This document shows, in pieces, positions 40,954 through 50,119 of a stretch of DNA of 64,000 nucleotides. The stretch covers positions 1 through 64,000 of the forward strand of contig JANQPB010000044.1 of assembly GCA_028285495.1 (NCBI GenBank), written 5' to 3'. Every line of letters starts with the position of its first letter. Positions within the stretch are counted from its first letter, which is position 1. Source of the DNA: Acidimicrobiales bacterium (GTDB lineage: Bacteria; Actinomycetota; Acidimicrobiia; Acidimicrobiales; SZUA-35). The notes beneath the pieces are model-generated. The model was given only the letters and a program-made list of their open reading frames with translations, did not search any database and was not told where the DNA came from. The position numbers were made by a program, and so were the translations under genes.

Positions 40954-41817
40954 TCAGGTGGTCCAGGAGCCGTCGAGCACCGATGACGGCATCGTGCCGC
41001 CGCCGCTGCGGGTCTGCCCGTCGGCCGTGATCGTCATCCACGACGGGAGGCTGTTGGCCCCGTACTGGCCCCAGAGCCGATCGGTGCCGAGCACGTGGGT
41101 GATGCCGTCGACGTCGCGGTTGGTGATGAAGTCGGCGACGGCCCGGTCGCCCTCGCTCAGGGGCATCCCGATCATGACGTAGTCGTCGGCATGGTCCCGG
41201 CTCGCCGCTGCGACCGCAGCGGCCTCTCGCTGGCAGATGCCTCAATGGGCGCCCCAGAACCAGAGGATCACGTTGCGGCCGGCGACGGTGTCCGGATCGA
41301 ACGTGCCGCCACCGAACGTCGGCAGCGCCAGCCGCAGCAGCTCGGGCCGGGTCTCGGTGGCCGCCGGGGTGGTCGTCGTCGTTGGCGGGGTGGTCGTCGT
41401 CGTTGGCGGGGCGGCCGTCGTCGGGGCCGCGGTCGATGCGGTGGTCGGAGCTGCCGTGCTCGGAGCTGCGGTGGTGGCCGGGGCCGCGGTCGTGGTCGAC
41501 GACGGGGCGGGCGTGCTCGGGGCGCCGGTTGAGGACGTGACGGCCGCGTCGCTCGTCGACGGGGTGGCCGCCGCCTCGTCGCCGGTGCCGCCTGCGTCGG
41601 CGCCCGGTCCGTCGACGGCAACGACGAGGGCGGTGGCGGCAGTGGGGGCGGTGGTGGCCGTCATGGTCGTTCGGGCCGCGGCCGTCTCGTCGGCCAGCGA
41701 CGCGGCGTCGGCCACGACGGAGCCGGCCGTGCCGGTCTCGGGCGCGGACCCGCCGAACGAGCACGAGCTCGCCACCACTGCCACGATCAGAAACCCCGCC
41801 GGTTTCCGGGATCGCAT
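40954..41817 (-). CDS. thioredoxin-like selenoprotein lipoprotein (Sec at in-frame TGA 41242-41244)
   Basis: Read through one TGA, 287 residues. N-terminal lipoprotein-like signal (FLIVAVVASSC, Cys19), then about 130 residues of Ala/Thr/Pro/Ser-rich linker (many TTTTTPP words) and a thioredoxin fold. The active site is V-I-L-W-F-W-G-A-H-Sec192-G-I-C195-Q-R-E-A, matching TlpA-like W-C-x-x-C proteins where the first Cys becomes Sec. After the TGA the fold continues (DDYVMIGMPLSEGDRAVADF, later SLPSWMTITADGQTRSGG, with cis-Pro). A perfect hairpin follows the TGA. It probably acts outside the membrane in thiol chemistry or peroxide removal; that is inference. Confidence 0.85.
41204..41223 (-). 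promoter_or_regulatory. SECIS-like hairpin for the thioredoxin-like selenoprotein
   Basis: On the coding strand, 18 nt after the TGA, GCCGCTGC pairs perfectly with GCAGCGGC (8 bp) around the tetraloop GGUC, which starts 26 nt after the TGA. GGU(C) at the tip is the SelB contact in bacterial SECIS elements, and the distance is inside their normal range. Confidence 0.7.
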
Positions 41818-41964
41818 GGCCGCACCCTACCCCACCGTCACACGATCGACACGTACCTGCGGGCCGGCGTTGCGACGACCGGAGGCGGCGGGCCCGGCGC
41901 GCCCCGTGCCCGGGCTCGGCGGACCTCTCGGCCAAACGACCGAACGAGCTCGTGACTCGGGACG

Positions 41965-43347
41965 CTAGATGCGCTCGAAGTACCGGCGCTTCTCCCAGTC
42001 GGTGACCGCCCGCCTGGCCGCTGCCACCTCCTGACGGAAGTGGTTGGCGTAGTGGTCGACCACCTCGTCGCCGAGCAGGCGCCTGGCGGCGGCGCTGGTT
42101 GCGAACCGCTCGGTCGCCTCGTCGAGGGTCGCCGGCAGCGCAGCGTCGGCCGAGCCGGCCCCACCCGTCGCCGCGTAGCCGTCGCCGGCCAGCTCTGGCG
42201 GTGGCTCGATCCGGTTGCGGATCCCGTCGAGCCCACTGGCCAGCGTGGCCGCATAGGCCAGGTGGGGGTTCACGTCGGCTCCGGGCAACCGGTTCTCGAT
42301 CCGCAGTCCCGAGCCCGAGCCGACCACCCGGAACCCGACCGTGCGGTTGTCGGTCGACCAGGCCAGACCGGTCGGGGCCCACGACTGGCGCTGGTAGCGG
42401 GTGTAGCTGTTGATCGTCGGGGCGTAGCACACCATCAGGTCGGCGGCGTGGCGCATCCACCCACCGAGGAACCAGCGGAAGACGTCGCTCGGGTCGCCGT
42501 CTGGGCCGACGAAGAGGTTGGTGCCCCGACCGGCCACCGGGTCGTCGCCGGCCTCCCACAGCGAGAGGTGGATGTGGCAGCTGTTGCCGGGCTGGTCGGC
42601 GTCCGGCTTGGCCATGAAGGTCACGCTGACCCCCCGTGCCTCGGCCAGTTCCTTCAGCCCGTGCTTCATGACGGCGTGGCGGTCGGCCATGGTGGCCACG
42701 TCGGCGAACCGGACGTTGAGCTCGTGCTGGCCGACGGCCGCCTCACCCTTGGAGTTCTCGACCGGGATCCCGCTCGAAGCCAGCGCCCGGCGGGCGGCGC
42801 CGACGTAGTCCTCGACCCGGGCCCCCTGCAGGAGGTGGTAGTCCTCGACGTACCACCCGGCCGGCTCCAGCCCGGCGTAGCCCTTGGCCTCGGCGTCGCG
42901 GTAGGCGTCCCGGTAGAGGTAGAACTCGAGCTCGGACGCGGCGGCCGCCAGGTAGCCGTCGGCGGCCAGCGCCTCGACCTGGGCCCGCAGGATCGAGCGG
43001 GGGGCCACCGGTACCGGGGCGTGGTCGCGGCCGACGGCGTCGCACAGCACGAGGGCCACCCCGTCGGCCCAGCCGACCGGCCGCAGCGTCGACAGGTCGG
43101 GCACGAGGTGGACGTCGCCGTAGCCCCCCTCCCAGTTGGCGAAGGCGAAGCCATCCACCGGCTCCATCTCCATGTCGACGGTGAACAGGTAGTCGCAGGC
43201 GTGGGTGCCGTCGTCGACGCAGGCATCGAGGAAGAAGCCGGCGTCGAACCGCTTGCCGAGCAGGCGGCCGTAGTGGTCCGGGAAGGCGACGACGACCGTG
43301 TCGATCGCACCGGCGCCGACCCGCTCCCGCAACTCCTCGACCAGCAT
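41965..43347 (-). CDS. glutamine synthetase-family ligase (GlnA-like, substrate open)
   Basis: 460 residues, ATG at 43347 behind a strong GGAGGAG site. The beta-Grasp domain is about 1-115. The catalytic domain carries SELEFYLY (about 152-159), NSKGEAAVGQHELNVRF (about 213-229), the ATP/metal stretch SCHIHLSLW and the late NRTVGFRV..IENRLPGADVNPHLA. The Lys-rich adenylylation Tyr loop of true GlnA is not evident, so relatives such as gamma-glutamyl-polyamine or -ethanolamide synthetases are more likely. No polyamine genes are adjacent, so the amine substrate remains unknown. Confidence 0.82.
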   Translation of the reverse strand: MLVEELRERVGAGAIDTVVVAFPDHYGRLLGKRFDAGFFLDACVDDGTHACDYLFTVDMEMEPVDGFAFANWEGGYGDVHLVPDLSTLRPVGWADGVALVLCDAVGRDHAPVPVAPRSILRAQVEALAADGYLAAAASELEFYLYRDAYRDAEAKGYAGLEPAGWYVEDYHLLQGARVEDYVGAARRALASSGIPVENSKGEAAVGQHELNVRFADVATMADRHAVMKHGLKELAEARGVSVTFMAKPDADQPGNSCHIHLSLWEAGDDPVAGRGTNLFVGPDGDPSDVFRWFLGGWMRHAADLMVCYAPTINSYTRYQRQSWAPTGLAWSTDNRTVGFRVVGSGSGLRIENRLPGADVNPHLAYAATLASGLDGIRNRIEPPPELAGDGYAATGGAGSADAALPATLDEATERFATSAAARRLLGDEVVDHYANHFRQEVAAARRAVTDWEKRRYFERI

Positions 43348-43456
43348 CGCTCCTCCTCGCCGCCGCCCGGACGCTCGCCCGGGCTCGCTGGTCGGCCTTT
43401 CTAGCGGCTCGCAGCCGCCGGGGCCACCGACGGCCGTCGCCGGACCGGCCCCGGGA

Positions 43457-45076
43457 TCAGCTGCGCTGGAAGACGTCGACGCTCGCTTCCAGCTGGCCCG
43501 ACACCGAGGCCAGGCGCTCGACGCTCTCGGCGATGAGATCGAGCTGGCGGTGGGTGTCGCCGGCCGCGACCGCAACCGAGTCGATGGCCGAACCGGCCGC
43601 CGCCTCGGCGGCGTTCGACTCCTGCACGTTGCGGCTGACCTCGCTCATCGTCACGCTCTGCTCCTCGACTGCGGAGGCGATACCGGTCTGGTACTCGTTG
43701 ATCTCGCCGACGACGGTGCGGATCCGCTCGATGGCGGCAACCGACTCGTTGGCGTCGGCCTGCAGGGCCTCGATCCGCTCGGCGATCGTCTCGGTGGCCA
43801 CCGCGGTGGCCTTGGCCAGGTCCTTCACCTCGTTGGCGACGACGGCGAACCCTCGACCGGCCTCGCCGGCCCGCGAGGACTCGATGGTGGCGTTGAGCGC
43901 CAGCAGGTTGGTCTTCTCGGCGATGGTGGTGATCGTGCGCACGACCTCGCCGATCTCGACGCTCGATCCGGCCAGTCGCTCGACGATGGCGTTGGTCGAG
44001 CTGGCCGTGTCGACCGCCCGGTTGGCGACGTCGGCCACGTTCTGGACGTTGTCCGAGATCGAGCGGATCGAGGCGTCGATCTCGCCGACCGCCTGCGCGA
44101 CGTGGCCGTAGCCCTCGGTCACCTCCCGTGACGAGCAGGCCGCGGCGTCGGCCTGCTCGGCCATGCTCGCCGCCTGACCCTCGATGGCCTGGGTGTGCCC
44201 CGTGAGCTGGCGCACCTGCTCACCGACCTCGGCGGCGGCCCCGACGACGCCGGTCACCACCCCCGAGACCCGCTCGAGGTTGGCGTTGATCGCCGTCGAG
44301 ACCCGATCGAGCTCGGTCCGCCCGGCCCCCTCGTCGAGCCGCCGACCGAGATCGCCCTGCTCCAGGACTGCCGCCATCTGGCCGAGCGGTCTGGTGATGC
44401 TGCGCCGGACCAGCAGGATGACCCCGAAGATCAGGCCGGTCACGATGGCGAAGGCGATGGTGAGCGAGCGCCGGTCGGAGGCCACCGCAGCGTCGATGTC
44501 GTCGACGTAGACCCCGGAGCCGATGACCCAGCCCCACGGCTCGTAGCCGATCACATAGCTGATCTTGGGCTGCGGGTCGTCGAAGCCGGGCTTCGGCCAC
44601 TCGTAGGCGACGAAGCCGCGGCCGTCGGCGGCCACGACGTCGTTCATCTCGACGAACAGCCGCACCCCGTCCGGGTCCTCGATGCTGCGGATGTCGGTGC
44701 CGTCGAGCTCGGGCTTGATCGGATGCATCTGCATCACGAAGTCGGCGTCGTGCACCCAGAAGTAGTCACCCTCGCCGTACCGGATGGCCCGCACCACGTC
44801 GAGGGCGGCGGTCTGGGCCTCCTCCTGCGTCAGCTCGCCCGCCGCCTCCCGGTCACCGTAGAACTCGACGATGCCGGCCCCGGCCTCGACCATGGCCCGG
44901 GTGGCGTCCGCACGATCGGCCGAGCGCGAGTCGGCCATCCGCTCGAGCACCACCAGGCCGGTGGCGGCCAGGCCGATGACGACGACAGCCGCAACGACGA
45001 GCATCTTGGCCCCGATGCTCCAGTTGCGGACCCGAGCCAGGTCGCTCGGGCGGGTGCCGGCCTTCGACGGGGCCAT
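43457..45076 (-). CDS. methyl-accepting chemotaxis protein with single Cache sensor
   Basis: 539 residues. Membrane helix about 25-47; periplasmic sCache domain 50-205 (YGEGDYFWVHDADFVMQMHP and GYEPWGWVIGSGVYVDD); second helix about 210-230; HAMP about 230-285; signalling hairpin tip EKTNLLALNATIESSRAGEA with the conserved E-x-x-N-L-L-A-L-N core, and VVANEVKDLAKAT. A small organic acid is the typical sCache ligand. No other chemotaxis genes are in the window. Confidence 0.92.
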   Translation of the reverse strand: MAPSKAGTRPSDLARVRNWSIGAKMLVVAAVVVIGLAATGLVVLERMADSRSADRADATRAMVEAGAGIVEFYGDREAAGELTQEEAQTAALDVVRAIRYGEGDYFWVHDADFVMQMHPIKPELDGTDIRSIEDPDGVRLFVEMNDVVAADGRGFVAYEWPKPGFDDPQPKISYVIGYEPWGWVIGSGVYVDDIDAAVASDRRSLTIAFAIVTGLIFGVILLVRRSITRPLGQMAAVLEQGDLGRRLDEGAGRTELDRVSTAINANLERVSGVVTGVVGAAAEVGEQVRQLTGHTQAIEGQAASMAEQADAAACSSREVTEGYGHVAQAVGEIDASIRSISDNVQNVADVANRAVDTASSTNAIVERLAGSSVEIGEVVRTITTIAEKTNLLALNATIESSRAGEAGRGFAVVANEVKDLAKATAVATETIAERIEALQADANESVAAIERIRTVVGEINEYQTGIASAVEEQSVTMSEVSRNVQESNAAEAAAGSAIDSVAVAAGDTHRQLDLIAESVERLASVSGQLEASVDVFQRS

Positions 45077-45179
45077 GCGATCTCCGATCCTTCAGGCGGA
45101 CACCCGGCATCGCCGCCGGCTGTCCCCTGGGATCGGAGTCGGATGGTTCGACCTTTAACCGACGACGTCGAGGGTCGGC

Positions 45180-45839
45180 TCAGGAGGGGGACCAGGCCTC
45201 GCCGAAGCTGTTGGCGTAGGCCATCTTCGTTGGCGGCCGGCGGCTGATCGGCCCATGGCCCCGGCCGACCGGGTAGCCGATCGGCACGAGTGCTGCGGTG
45301 GCCCACGGATCGGGGATGTCGAGCGCAGCCCTGACCTCGTCCTCCCGCTGGCAGTGGAGGGTGGTCAGGGTGCAACCGAGCCCCTCGGCGACACAGGCCA
45401 GCATGATGTTCTGGACCGGCGGGTAGACCGACGCCCCGCCGACGAGGCTGATGCGGTCCAGCTTGGCGTCGGTGACGGCCATCGCCCGGAAGTCGGCGCA
45501 GAACACGAGGATCACCGGTGCCTCGGCCAGGTGGTCGGCGAGGTGGTTGCCGGCGTCGAGGATCCGCTCCCACTTGGGCCGCTGGTCCTCGGGCATGGCT
45601 TCGAGCCGGGCGTCGAACGCCGTGGCGTAGTCGTACCAGAGCGGCCGGTAGATGTCGGCGAGGGTCTGCTTCCGCTCCTCGTCGTCGACCACGACCACCC
45701 GCCACGGCTGCTGGTTGCCCCCGGTCGGCGCCCAGCAGCCGGCCTGGAGGACCCGCTCCAGCACGTCGGACGGGATCGGGTCGGTGCGGAGACGGCGCAC
45801 CGCCCGCAGCGTGCTCATGGCCTCGTAGAGATCGGTCAT
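45180..45839 (-). CDS. nitroreductase-family FMN oxidoreductase
   Basis: 219 residues, ATG at 45839. FMN-binding signature RAVRRLRTDPIPSDVLERVL at about 12-31, then GCWAPTGGNQQPWRVVVVDD at about 34-53 and the family helix ASVYPPVQNIMLACVAEGLG, ending with a basic C-terminus. Relatives reduce nitroaromatics or dehalogenate iodotyrosine-like compounds. It diverges from the small gene at 45946 (107 bp apart). Single gene; cofactor FMN is family knowledge. Confidence 0.85.
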   Translation of the reverse strand: MTDLYEAMSTLRAVRRLRTDPIPSDVLERVLQAGCWAPTGGNQQPWRVVVVDDEERKQTLADIYRPLWYDYATAFDARLEAMPEDQRPKWERILDAGNHLADHLAEAPVILVFCADFRAMAVTDAKLDRISLVGGASVYPPVQNIMLACVAEGLGCTLTTLHCQREDEVRAALDIPDPWATAALVPIGYPVGRGHGPISRRPPTKMAYANSFGEAWSPS

Positions 45840-45945
45840 GGCGCCGACCCTACCCCCGGTTGCGCCCGCGGTCAGATGCTCGGTCTTCGGCGCCGGACGC
45901 CGGTCCGATAGGGTGGCCGGGTCCGAATCCCGACCTGGAGCCGAC

Positions 45946-46347
45946 ATGCCCAAGACCCTCGATCTCGACACCCCGTTCCGCAAGGGCGAGAAGGTCATCG
46001 CAACCCGCGATCTCGAGGAGATCCCGGGCGGCACGAAGGGCAAGGTCCAGCTCCACAACGGGCTCGGTCAGTGGCACCGCTACTGGGTGTTGTTCGACGG
46101 CGGTCGGCAGATGGGCCAGGTCGACCACGACGACCTCGTCCGCCCGAACCAACTCGACGCCTGGAAGACCCGCAAGGAAGAGGAGGCCATGGCCGCCGAG
46201 CGGTCGGCGGCCGAGGCCGAGGAGGCTGCGGCCGCTGCCTCCTCCGGCGACGGTGGTGGCGGCGGGCCGACCGGCATCGCCGCCCAGATCCCGGCCCACC
46301 TCCTCGAGCGGTCGAAGGCGGCCAAGACCCGGCTGCTCGGCGGCTGA
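45946..46347 (+). CDS. conserved hypothetical protein with SH3-like domain
   Basis: 133 residues, ATG at 45946 behind CTGGAG. The first 70 residues are beta-rich, SH3- or KOW-like (KGEKVIATRDLEEIPGGTKG and HRYWVLFDGGRQMGQVDHDD). The next 55 form a Glu/Ala-rich helix (KTRKEEEAMAAERSAAEAEE) and a Gly-rich linker ending in ERSKAAKTRLLGG. Such proteins are common in Acidimicrobiia-like actinobacteria, though their role is not known to me. Predicted terminator-like GGCGGCGCGCCGCC words follow at 46350-46380. Confidence 0.65.
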   Translation: MPKTLDLDTPFRKGEKVIATRDLEEIPGGTKGKVQLHNGLGQWHRYWVLFDGGRQMGQVDHDDLVRPNQLDAWKTRKEEEAMAAERSAAEAEEAAAAASSGDGGGGGPTGIAAQIPAHLLERSKAAKTRLLGG

Positions 46348-46384
46348 CGGCGGTGCGCCGCCGGCGGCACGGCGCCGCCGGCGA

Positions 46385-47605
46385 TCAACCCAGGTACGAC
46401 AGGGCGACGGCGGCGTAGGCGGCGATGCCGACCGCCATCGCCTCCTCGTCGAGCCGCATGCGGTTGGAGTGGCAGGCGTGGGCGGTCCTCGGCCGGTCGC
46501 CCTCCGGGCAGACCCCGAGGAAGGCCATGGCCCCCGGCACCTCCTGGAGCACGTAGCTCCAGTCCTCGGCCCCCATCACCGGGGCGTCCATGACCGTGAC
46601 GTTGCTCGGGCCGACCAGGTCACGCATCACGCCGATGGCGAACTCGGCGAAGTCGGCGTCGTTGACGGTGACCGGGTAGCCCCGGTCGATCTCGACCACC
46701 GCCCCACAGCCATGGGCCGAGGCGATCCCGGTGGCCAGTAGCTCGATCCGCTCGTGGACCGCCTCCCTGGTCCGCTCGTCGACCGTGCGGAGGGTGGCCA
46801 GCATCTCGGCCCCCTCGGGGATCACGTTCGAGGTGGTCCCGGCCTGGATGCTGGCCACGGTGAGCACGGCCGGCTTGAAGGCGTCGACGGTCCTGGTGAT
46901 CATCGTCTGCAGCGCGGTGACGATCTCGCACGCCACCGGGACCGGGTCGGTCGCACCGTGTGGCATCGAGGCGTGCCCGCCCTGGCCGGTCACCCGGATC
47001 TTGACCGTGTCGGCCGCGGCCATCAGCGGCCCCGGTCTGGTGGCGAGGGTGCCCGAGCGCCGGTTCGGGGTGATGTGCAGGGCGAACCCGGCATCGACCT
47101 CCGGGTCGGTCAACAGACCCTCCTCGATGCAGTACCGGGCGCCGTGGTAGCCCTCCTCCCCCGGCTGGAACAGGAACTTGACCGTGCCCCGGAGCTCGCG
47201 GCGCCTGGCGTGGAGCAGGCGGGCCGCGCCGGCCAACATGGCGACGTGGGAGTCGTGGCCGCAGGCGTGCATCATCCCCGGGTGCTCGCTGGCGAAGGGC
47301 TCGCCCGAGTCCTCGGGCATCGGGAGGGCGTCCATGTCGCCCCGCAGCACGATGACGGGCCCGGGTCCGTCGCCGGCGAGGGTGGCGACGACCGACGACA
47401 GGGCCGTGCCGGTGGTGACCTCCAGGTCGAGGTCGTCCAGGGCGGCCAGGATCTTGGCCTGGGTGAGCGGGAGGTCGAGCCCCAGCTCGGGCTCCCGGTG
47501 GATCCGGCGGCGGAGCTGGACGGTGTCGGGGAGCAGCTCCTGGGCCTCGGCCAGGAGGCCCGCCGTGTCGAGGGCGACGGGGCGGTCGATCTCGGACGTG
47601 CTCAT
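46385..47605 (-). CDS. M20-family amidohydrolase (HipO/IAA-amino-acid hydrolase type)
   Basis: 406 residues, ATG at 47605. Metal ligands: GDMDALPMPE (about 82-91), CGHDSHVAML (about 105-114) and FQPGEEGYHGA (about 137-147, catalytic Glu). A dimerisation lid lies at about 190-300 (GQGGHASMPH). The size and motifs match N-acyl- or N-benzoyl-amino-acid and indole-acetyl-amino-acid hydrolases. Substrate is open. No signal peptide. It points towards the SH3-like gene and away from the glutaminyl cyclase gene. Confidence 0.88.
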   Translation of the reverse strand: MSTSEIDRPVALDTAGLLAEAQELLPDTVQLRRRIHREPELGLDLPLTQAKILAALDDLDLEVTTGTALSSVVATLAGDGPGPVIVLRGDMDALPMPEDSGEPFASEHPGMMHACGHDSHVAMLAGAARLLHARRRELRGTVKFLFQPGEEGYHGARYCIEEGLLTDPEVDAGFALHITPNRRSGTLATRPGPLMAAADTVKIRVTGQGGHASMPHGATDPVPVACEIVTALQTMITRTVDAFKPAVLTVASIQAGTTSNVIPEGAEMLATLRTVDERTREAVHERIELLATGIASAHGCGAVVEIDRGYPVTVNDADFAEFAIGVMRDLVGPSNVTVMDAPVMGAEDWSYVLQEVPGAMAFLGVCPEGDRPRTAHACHSNRMRLDEEAMAVGIAAYAAVALSYLG

Positions 47606-47738
47606 CACCGGACTCCTTCGGTTGCGTTCGGCTGGTCGGCGTCGGCGCGCCGGTCCCGACCCGACGGTAGCAACGCAGCCGCCTGGGGTCCGAACGGGCG
47701 GCCCGGTCGGCCGGCCGTCCGGCGCTACCGTTGGCGGC

Positions 47739-48779
47739 GTGGTGTCGTCGAGATCCGCCGCCTCGCTCGCGCCCGTCACCGGCGTCGTCCCCGGTTGGCC
47801 CGGCGTGCTCGGCGTCCTGGGGATCGTGGCCGTGATCAGCCTGCTCGCCACCGGTTGCGGCTGGCTCGACCGCTCCGCCGGCGACGCCGCGCCGGAGGCC
47901 GCCCCGGACGTGACCACCGGCGGCTCGGCCGATGCGGAGGCCGGCGACGGTCGGTCGAACGGCGACGACCCGCCGGCCAACCGGGGAACGACGCCGTCGG
48001 TGGCGACGGGATCGTCGACGGGCCCCTCCACCGGCGGATCGACGGCGACGCCGGCCATCACCCCTGGCCCGGACGGCGAGCCGATCGTCCACCGCATCGA
48101 GGTCGTCGCCACCCATCCCCACGATCCCGCGGCGTACACGCAGGGGCTCGAGGTGGTCGACGGCGTCCTGCTGGAGAGCACCGGCCTGCGGGGCGAGTCC
48201 ACGCTGCGACTCGTCGACCCGACGTCCGGCGAGGTGCTGAGCTCGGTCCCGCTGGCCGACGATCTGTTCGGGGAGGGGGCGACCGTGGTCGGCGACGAGG
48301 TCTGGCAGCTGACGTGGACGAGCGAGGTCGCCATCCTCCGGGGCCTCGACGACCTGGCGGCCCGCCGCCAGGCGACCTACGAGGGCGAGGGTTGGGGGTT
48401 GTGCGCGGAGCCGGATCGGCTGGTGATGTCGAACGGGTCGAGCACGCTGACGTTCCGCGATCGGGCGACCTTCGAGGCCATCGGGTCCGTCGAGGTCCGC
48501 GACGGCGAGGGACCGGTGGCGAAGCTCAACGAGCTGGAGTGCGTCGACGGGCTGGTGTGGGCCAACGTGTTCCAGACGACGCGGCTGCTCGGGATCGAGC
48601 CGGACTCGGGACGGGTGGTGGCGACGGTCGACCTGGACGTGCTGGTCCCCGACGGGTTCGAGGGCGATGGCACCAACGTGGCCAACGGCGTGGCCCACGA
48701 CACCGAGACCGGTCGGTTCTGGCTGACCGGCAAGCGCTGGCCGGTGATCTACGAGGTCGAGCTGGTTCCCGAGTCCTGA
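47739..48779 (+). CDS. glutaminyl-peptide cyclotransferase-family lipoprotein
   Basis: 346 residues from tandem GTG codons at 47739/47742. The N-terminal signal VLGVLGIVAVISLLATGC has lipobox A-T-G-C. A Thr/Ser/Gly-rich spacer of about 70 residues follows, then the beta-propeller (DPAAYTQGLEVVDGVLLEST, LNELECVDGLVWANVFQTTR, VANGVAHDTETGRFWLTGKR). This is the plant-type QC fold (PF05096 group), which turns N-terminal Gln of secreted peptides into pyroglutamate. The 3' end overlaps the convergent hydrolase gene by about 30 bp. Confidence 0.85.
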   Translation: MVSSRSAASLAPVTGVVPGWPGVLGVLGIVAVISLLATGCGWLDRSAGDAAPEAAPDVTTGGSADAEAGDGRSNGDDPPANRGTTPSVATGSSTGPSTGGSTATPAITPGPDGEPIVHRIEVVATHPHDPAAYTQGLEVVDGVLLESTGLRGESTLRLVDPTSGEVLSSVPLADDLFGEGATVVGDEVWQLTWTSEVAILRGLDDLAARRQATYEGEGWGLCAEPDRLVMSNGSSTLTFRDRATFEAIGSVEVRDGEGPVAKLNELECVDGLVWANVFQTTRLLGIEPDSGRVVATVDLDVLVPDGFEGDGTNVANGVAHDTETGRFWLTGKRWPVIYEVELVPES

Positions 48780-49486
48780 CCGTCGTCGGCGGCCCCACCG
48801 GTCGACGATTCCTCGAACACGGCGGGCACGTGCTCGACGAGGCGCTCCAGGAGCTGCGGCCCGGCCGGCGACAGCAGGTGATCGGCGCCGTCGATCAGCC
48901 ACAGCTCTCCCGACCCGGCCAGCATCTGCACCATCTCGCTGGCGACGTGGGGCAGGATCGTGTCGGCGGTGCCGTGGACGAAGAGCAGGTCGCGGTCCGC
49001 CAGCTCCTCGACCGGTTCGCAGCCGGCCGACTGGGTGGCCAGGGTGACGACCCCGGGCACGGTCTCGCGACCGAGCCGGGCGGCGGCCTGGACGGCGACC
49101 GCACCGCCGAACGAATGGCCGACGGTCACGAACCGCTGGGCCCCGTGACGTCCGGCCAGCTCCATCGCCGCCAGCGTGTCGAGGGTGCAGGTCTCGAGAT
49201 CGTTCGGTCGCCGGTAGCCGACCCGGAGGAGGCCGATCCCCCGCTCGGCCAGCCGCCGGCCGAGCTGGTGGTAGACCCCGCCGTCCGGGCCGAGCAGTCC
49301 GCCCATCGCACCCCCGACACAGACGACCACCCGATCGAGCTCGGCCGAGCCGTGCCACAGCACGGTGAGGAGCCCGCCCGTGGTGTAGAGCTCCAGGTGG
49401 TCGAGCCCGTCGTCGACCGGGACGGCCTGCATCGCCAGGAGGCCGAGCCGATCGAGGGGCGAGGTCGCCGGTGCGGGGTCGGTCAT
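48749..49486 (-). CDS. alpha/beta hydrolase, lipase-like
   Basis: 245 residues, ATG at 49486. Nucleophile elbow G-H-S-F-G-G with Ser at about 118, a beta-strand LLRVGYRRPN, and a C-terminal GADHLL with the catalytic His near 210 and Asp near 180 (HGTADTILP). The C-terminal 25 residues are Ser/Gly/Asp-rich. Likely an esterase or a thioesterase; substrate unknown. It ends inside the 3' end of the opposite glutaminyl cyclase gene. Confidence 0.78.
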   Translation of the reverse strand: MTDPAPATSPLDRLGLLAMQAVPVDDGLDHLELYTTGGLLTVLWHGSAELDRVVVCVGGAMGGLLGPDGGVYHQLGRRLAERGIGLLRVGYRRPNDLETCTLDTLAAMELAGRHGAQRFVTVGHSFGGAVAVQAAARLGRETVPGVVTLATQSAGCEPVEELADRDLLFVHGTADTILPHVASEMVQMLAGSGELWLIDGADHLLSPAGPQLLERLVEHVPAVFEESSTGGAADDGQDSGTSSTS

Positions 49487-49584
49487 GGGGTCACCAAAGC
49501 ACAGGCCGACCGACGCCACCAGCCGGCCCGGGTGGCGACGCCGGGGCCACTACGCTTGGCCGAGCGGCGGAGGAGTGGACGCAG

Positions 49585-50067
49585 ATGGATGACGACCTGC
49601 CCCCATGGGCCCCACCGTCCGGCTCACCCGACCAGCGACAGCCGGGGCCCCCGGGGCCGGCGAGACCGCCGGCCGATGTGGTCCCGCCGCACCCTCCGGC
49701 GCCCTCGATGATCCCGGTGCCGCCGTCGCCGGGCCGTGCCGACCCCGGCGCTGCGACCGCAGCCGCCCTCGGCTTCGGGCTGCTGGCCGGCCTGGCCCTC
49801 CCCCCGCTGCTGTTCTGGCCGGTGTTCACGATCGTGCGGGCCATCGGGCTCCCCGACCTGCTCGCCGTGCTCGTGCCCCTCGGGGTTGCGTTCGCCGTTC
49901 CGATCGCACTGCTGGTCCAGATCCGGGGGATGCTGCGACGCTCGACGCCGCGCCATGACCGGGCGGCGTCGGTGCTGACGACCACGACGGCCGTCGCCCT
50001 CGCCCTGTGGATGCTCGTCACGGTGCTCGGGGCCGTCGTGATCCTGGTCCTGCGCAGCGTGGCGTGA
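49585..50067 (+). CDS. proline-rich membrane protein
   Basis: 160 residues, ATG at 49585 behind CGGAGGAG. The first 55 residues are Pro-rich and probably disordered, facing the cytoplasm. Three membrane segments follow (about 58-85, 88-108, 127-158). I recognise no family. It points towards the leftward Ig-like repeat protein and could form a pair with it. Confidence 0.6.
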   Translation: MDDDLPPWAPPSGSPDQRQPGPPGPARPPADVVPPHPPAPSMIPVPPSPGRADPGAATAAALGFGLLAGLALPPLLFWPVFTIVRAIGLPDLLAVLVPLGVAFAVPIALLVQIRGMLRRSTPRHDRAASVLTTTTAVALALWMLVTVLGAVVILVLRSVA

Positions 50068-50119
50068 GCGCTCGGCGGTGACGGCCCGCTCGCCCCGGCC
50101 GGCCCGCGGCCGGGGACGC

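Noticed and set aside
46620..49358. A 912-codon open frame on the minus strand across several genes
   Set aside because: It is Arg/Pro/Gly-rich nonsense with no domains, antisense or out of frame to M20, cyclotransferase and hydrolase genes that have clear motifs; long false frames are normal at this GC content.
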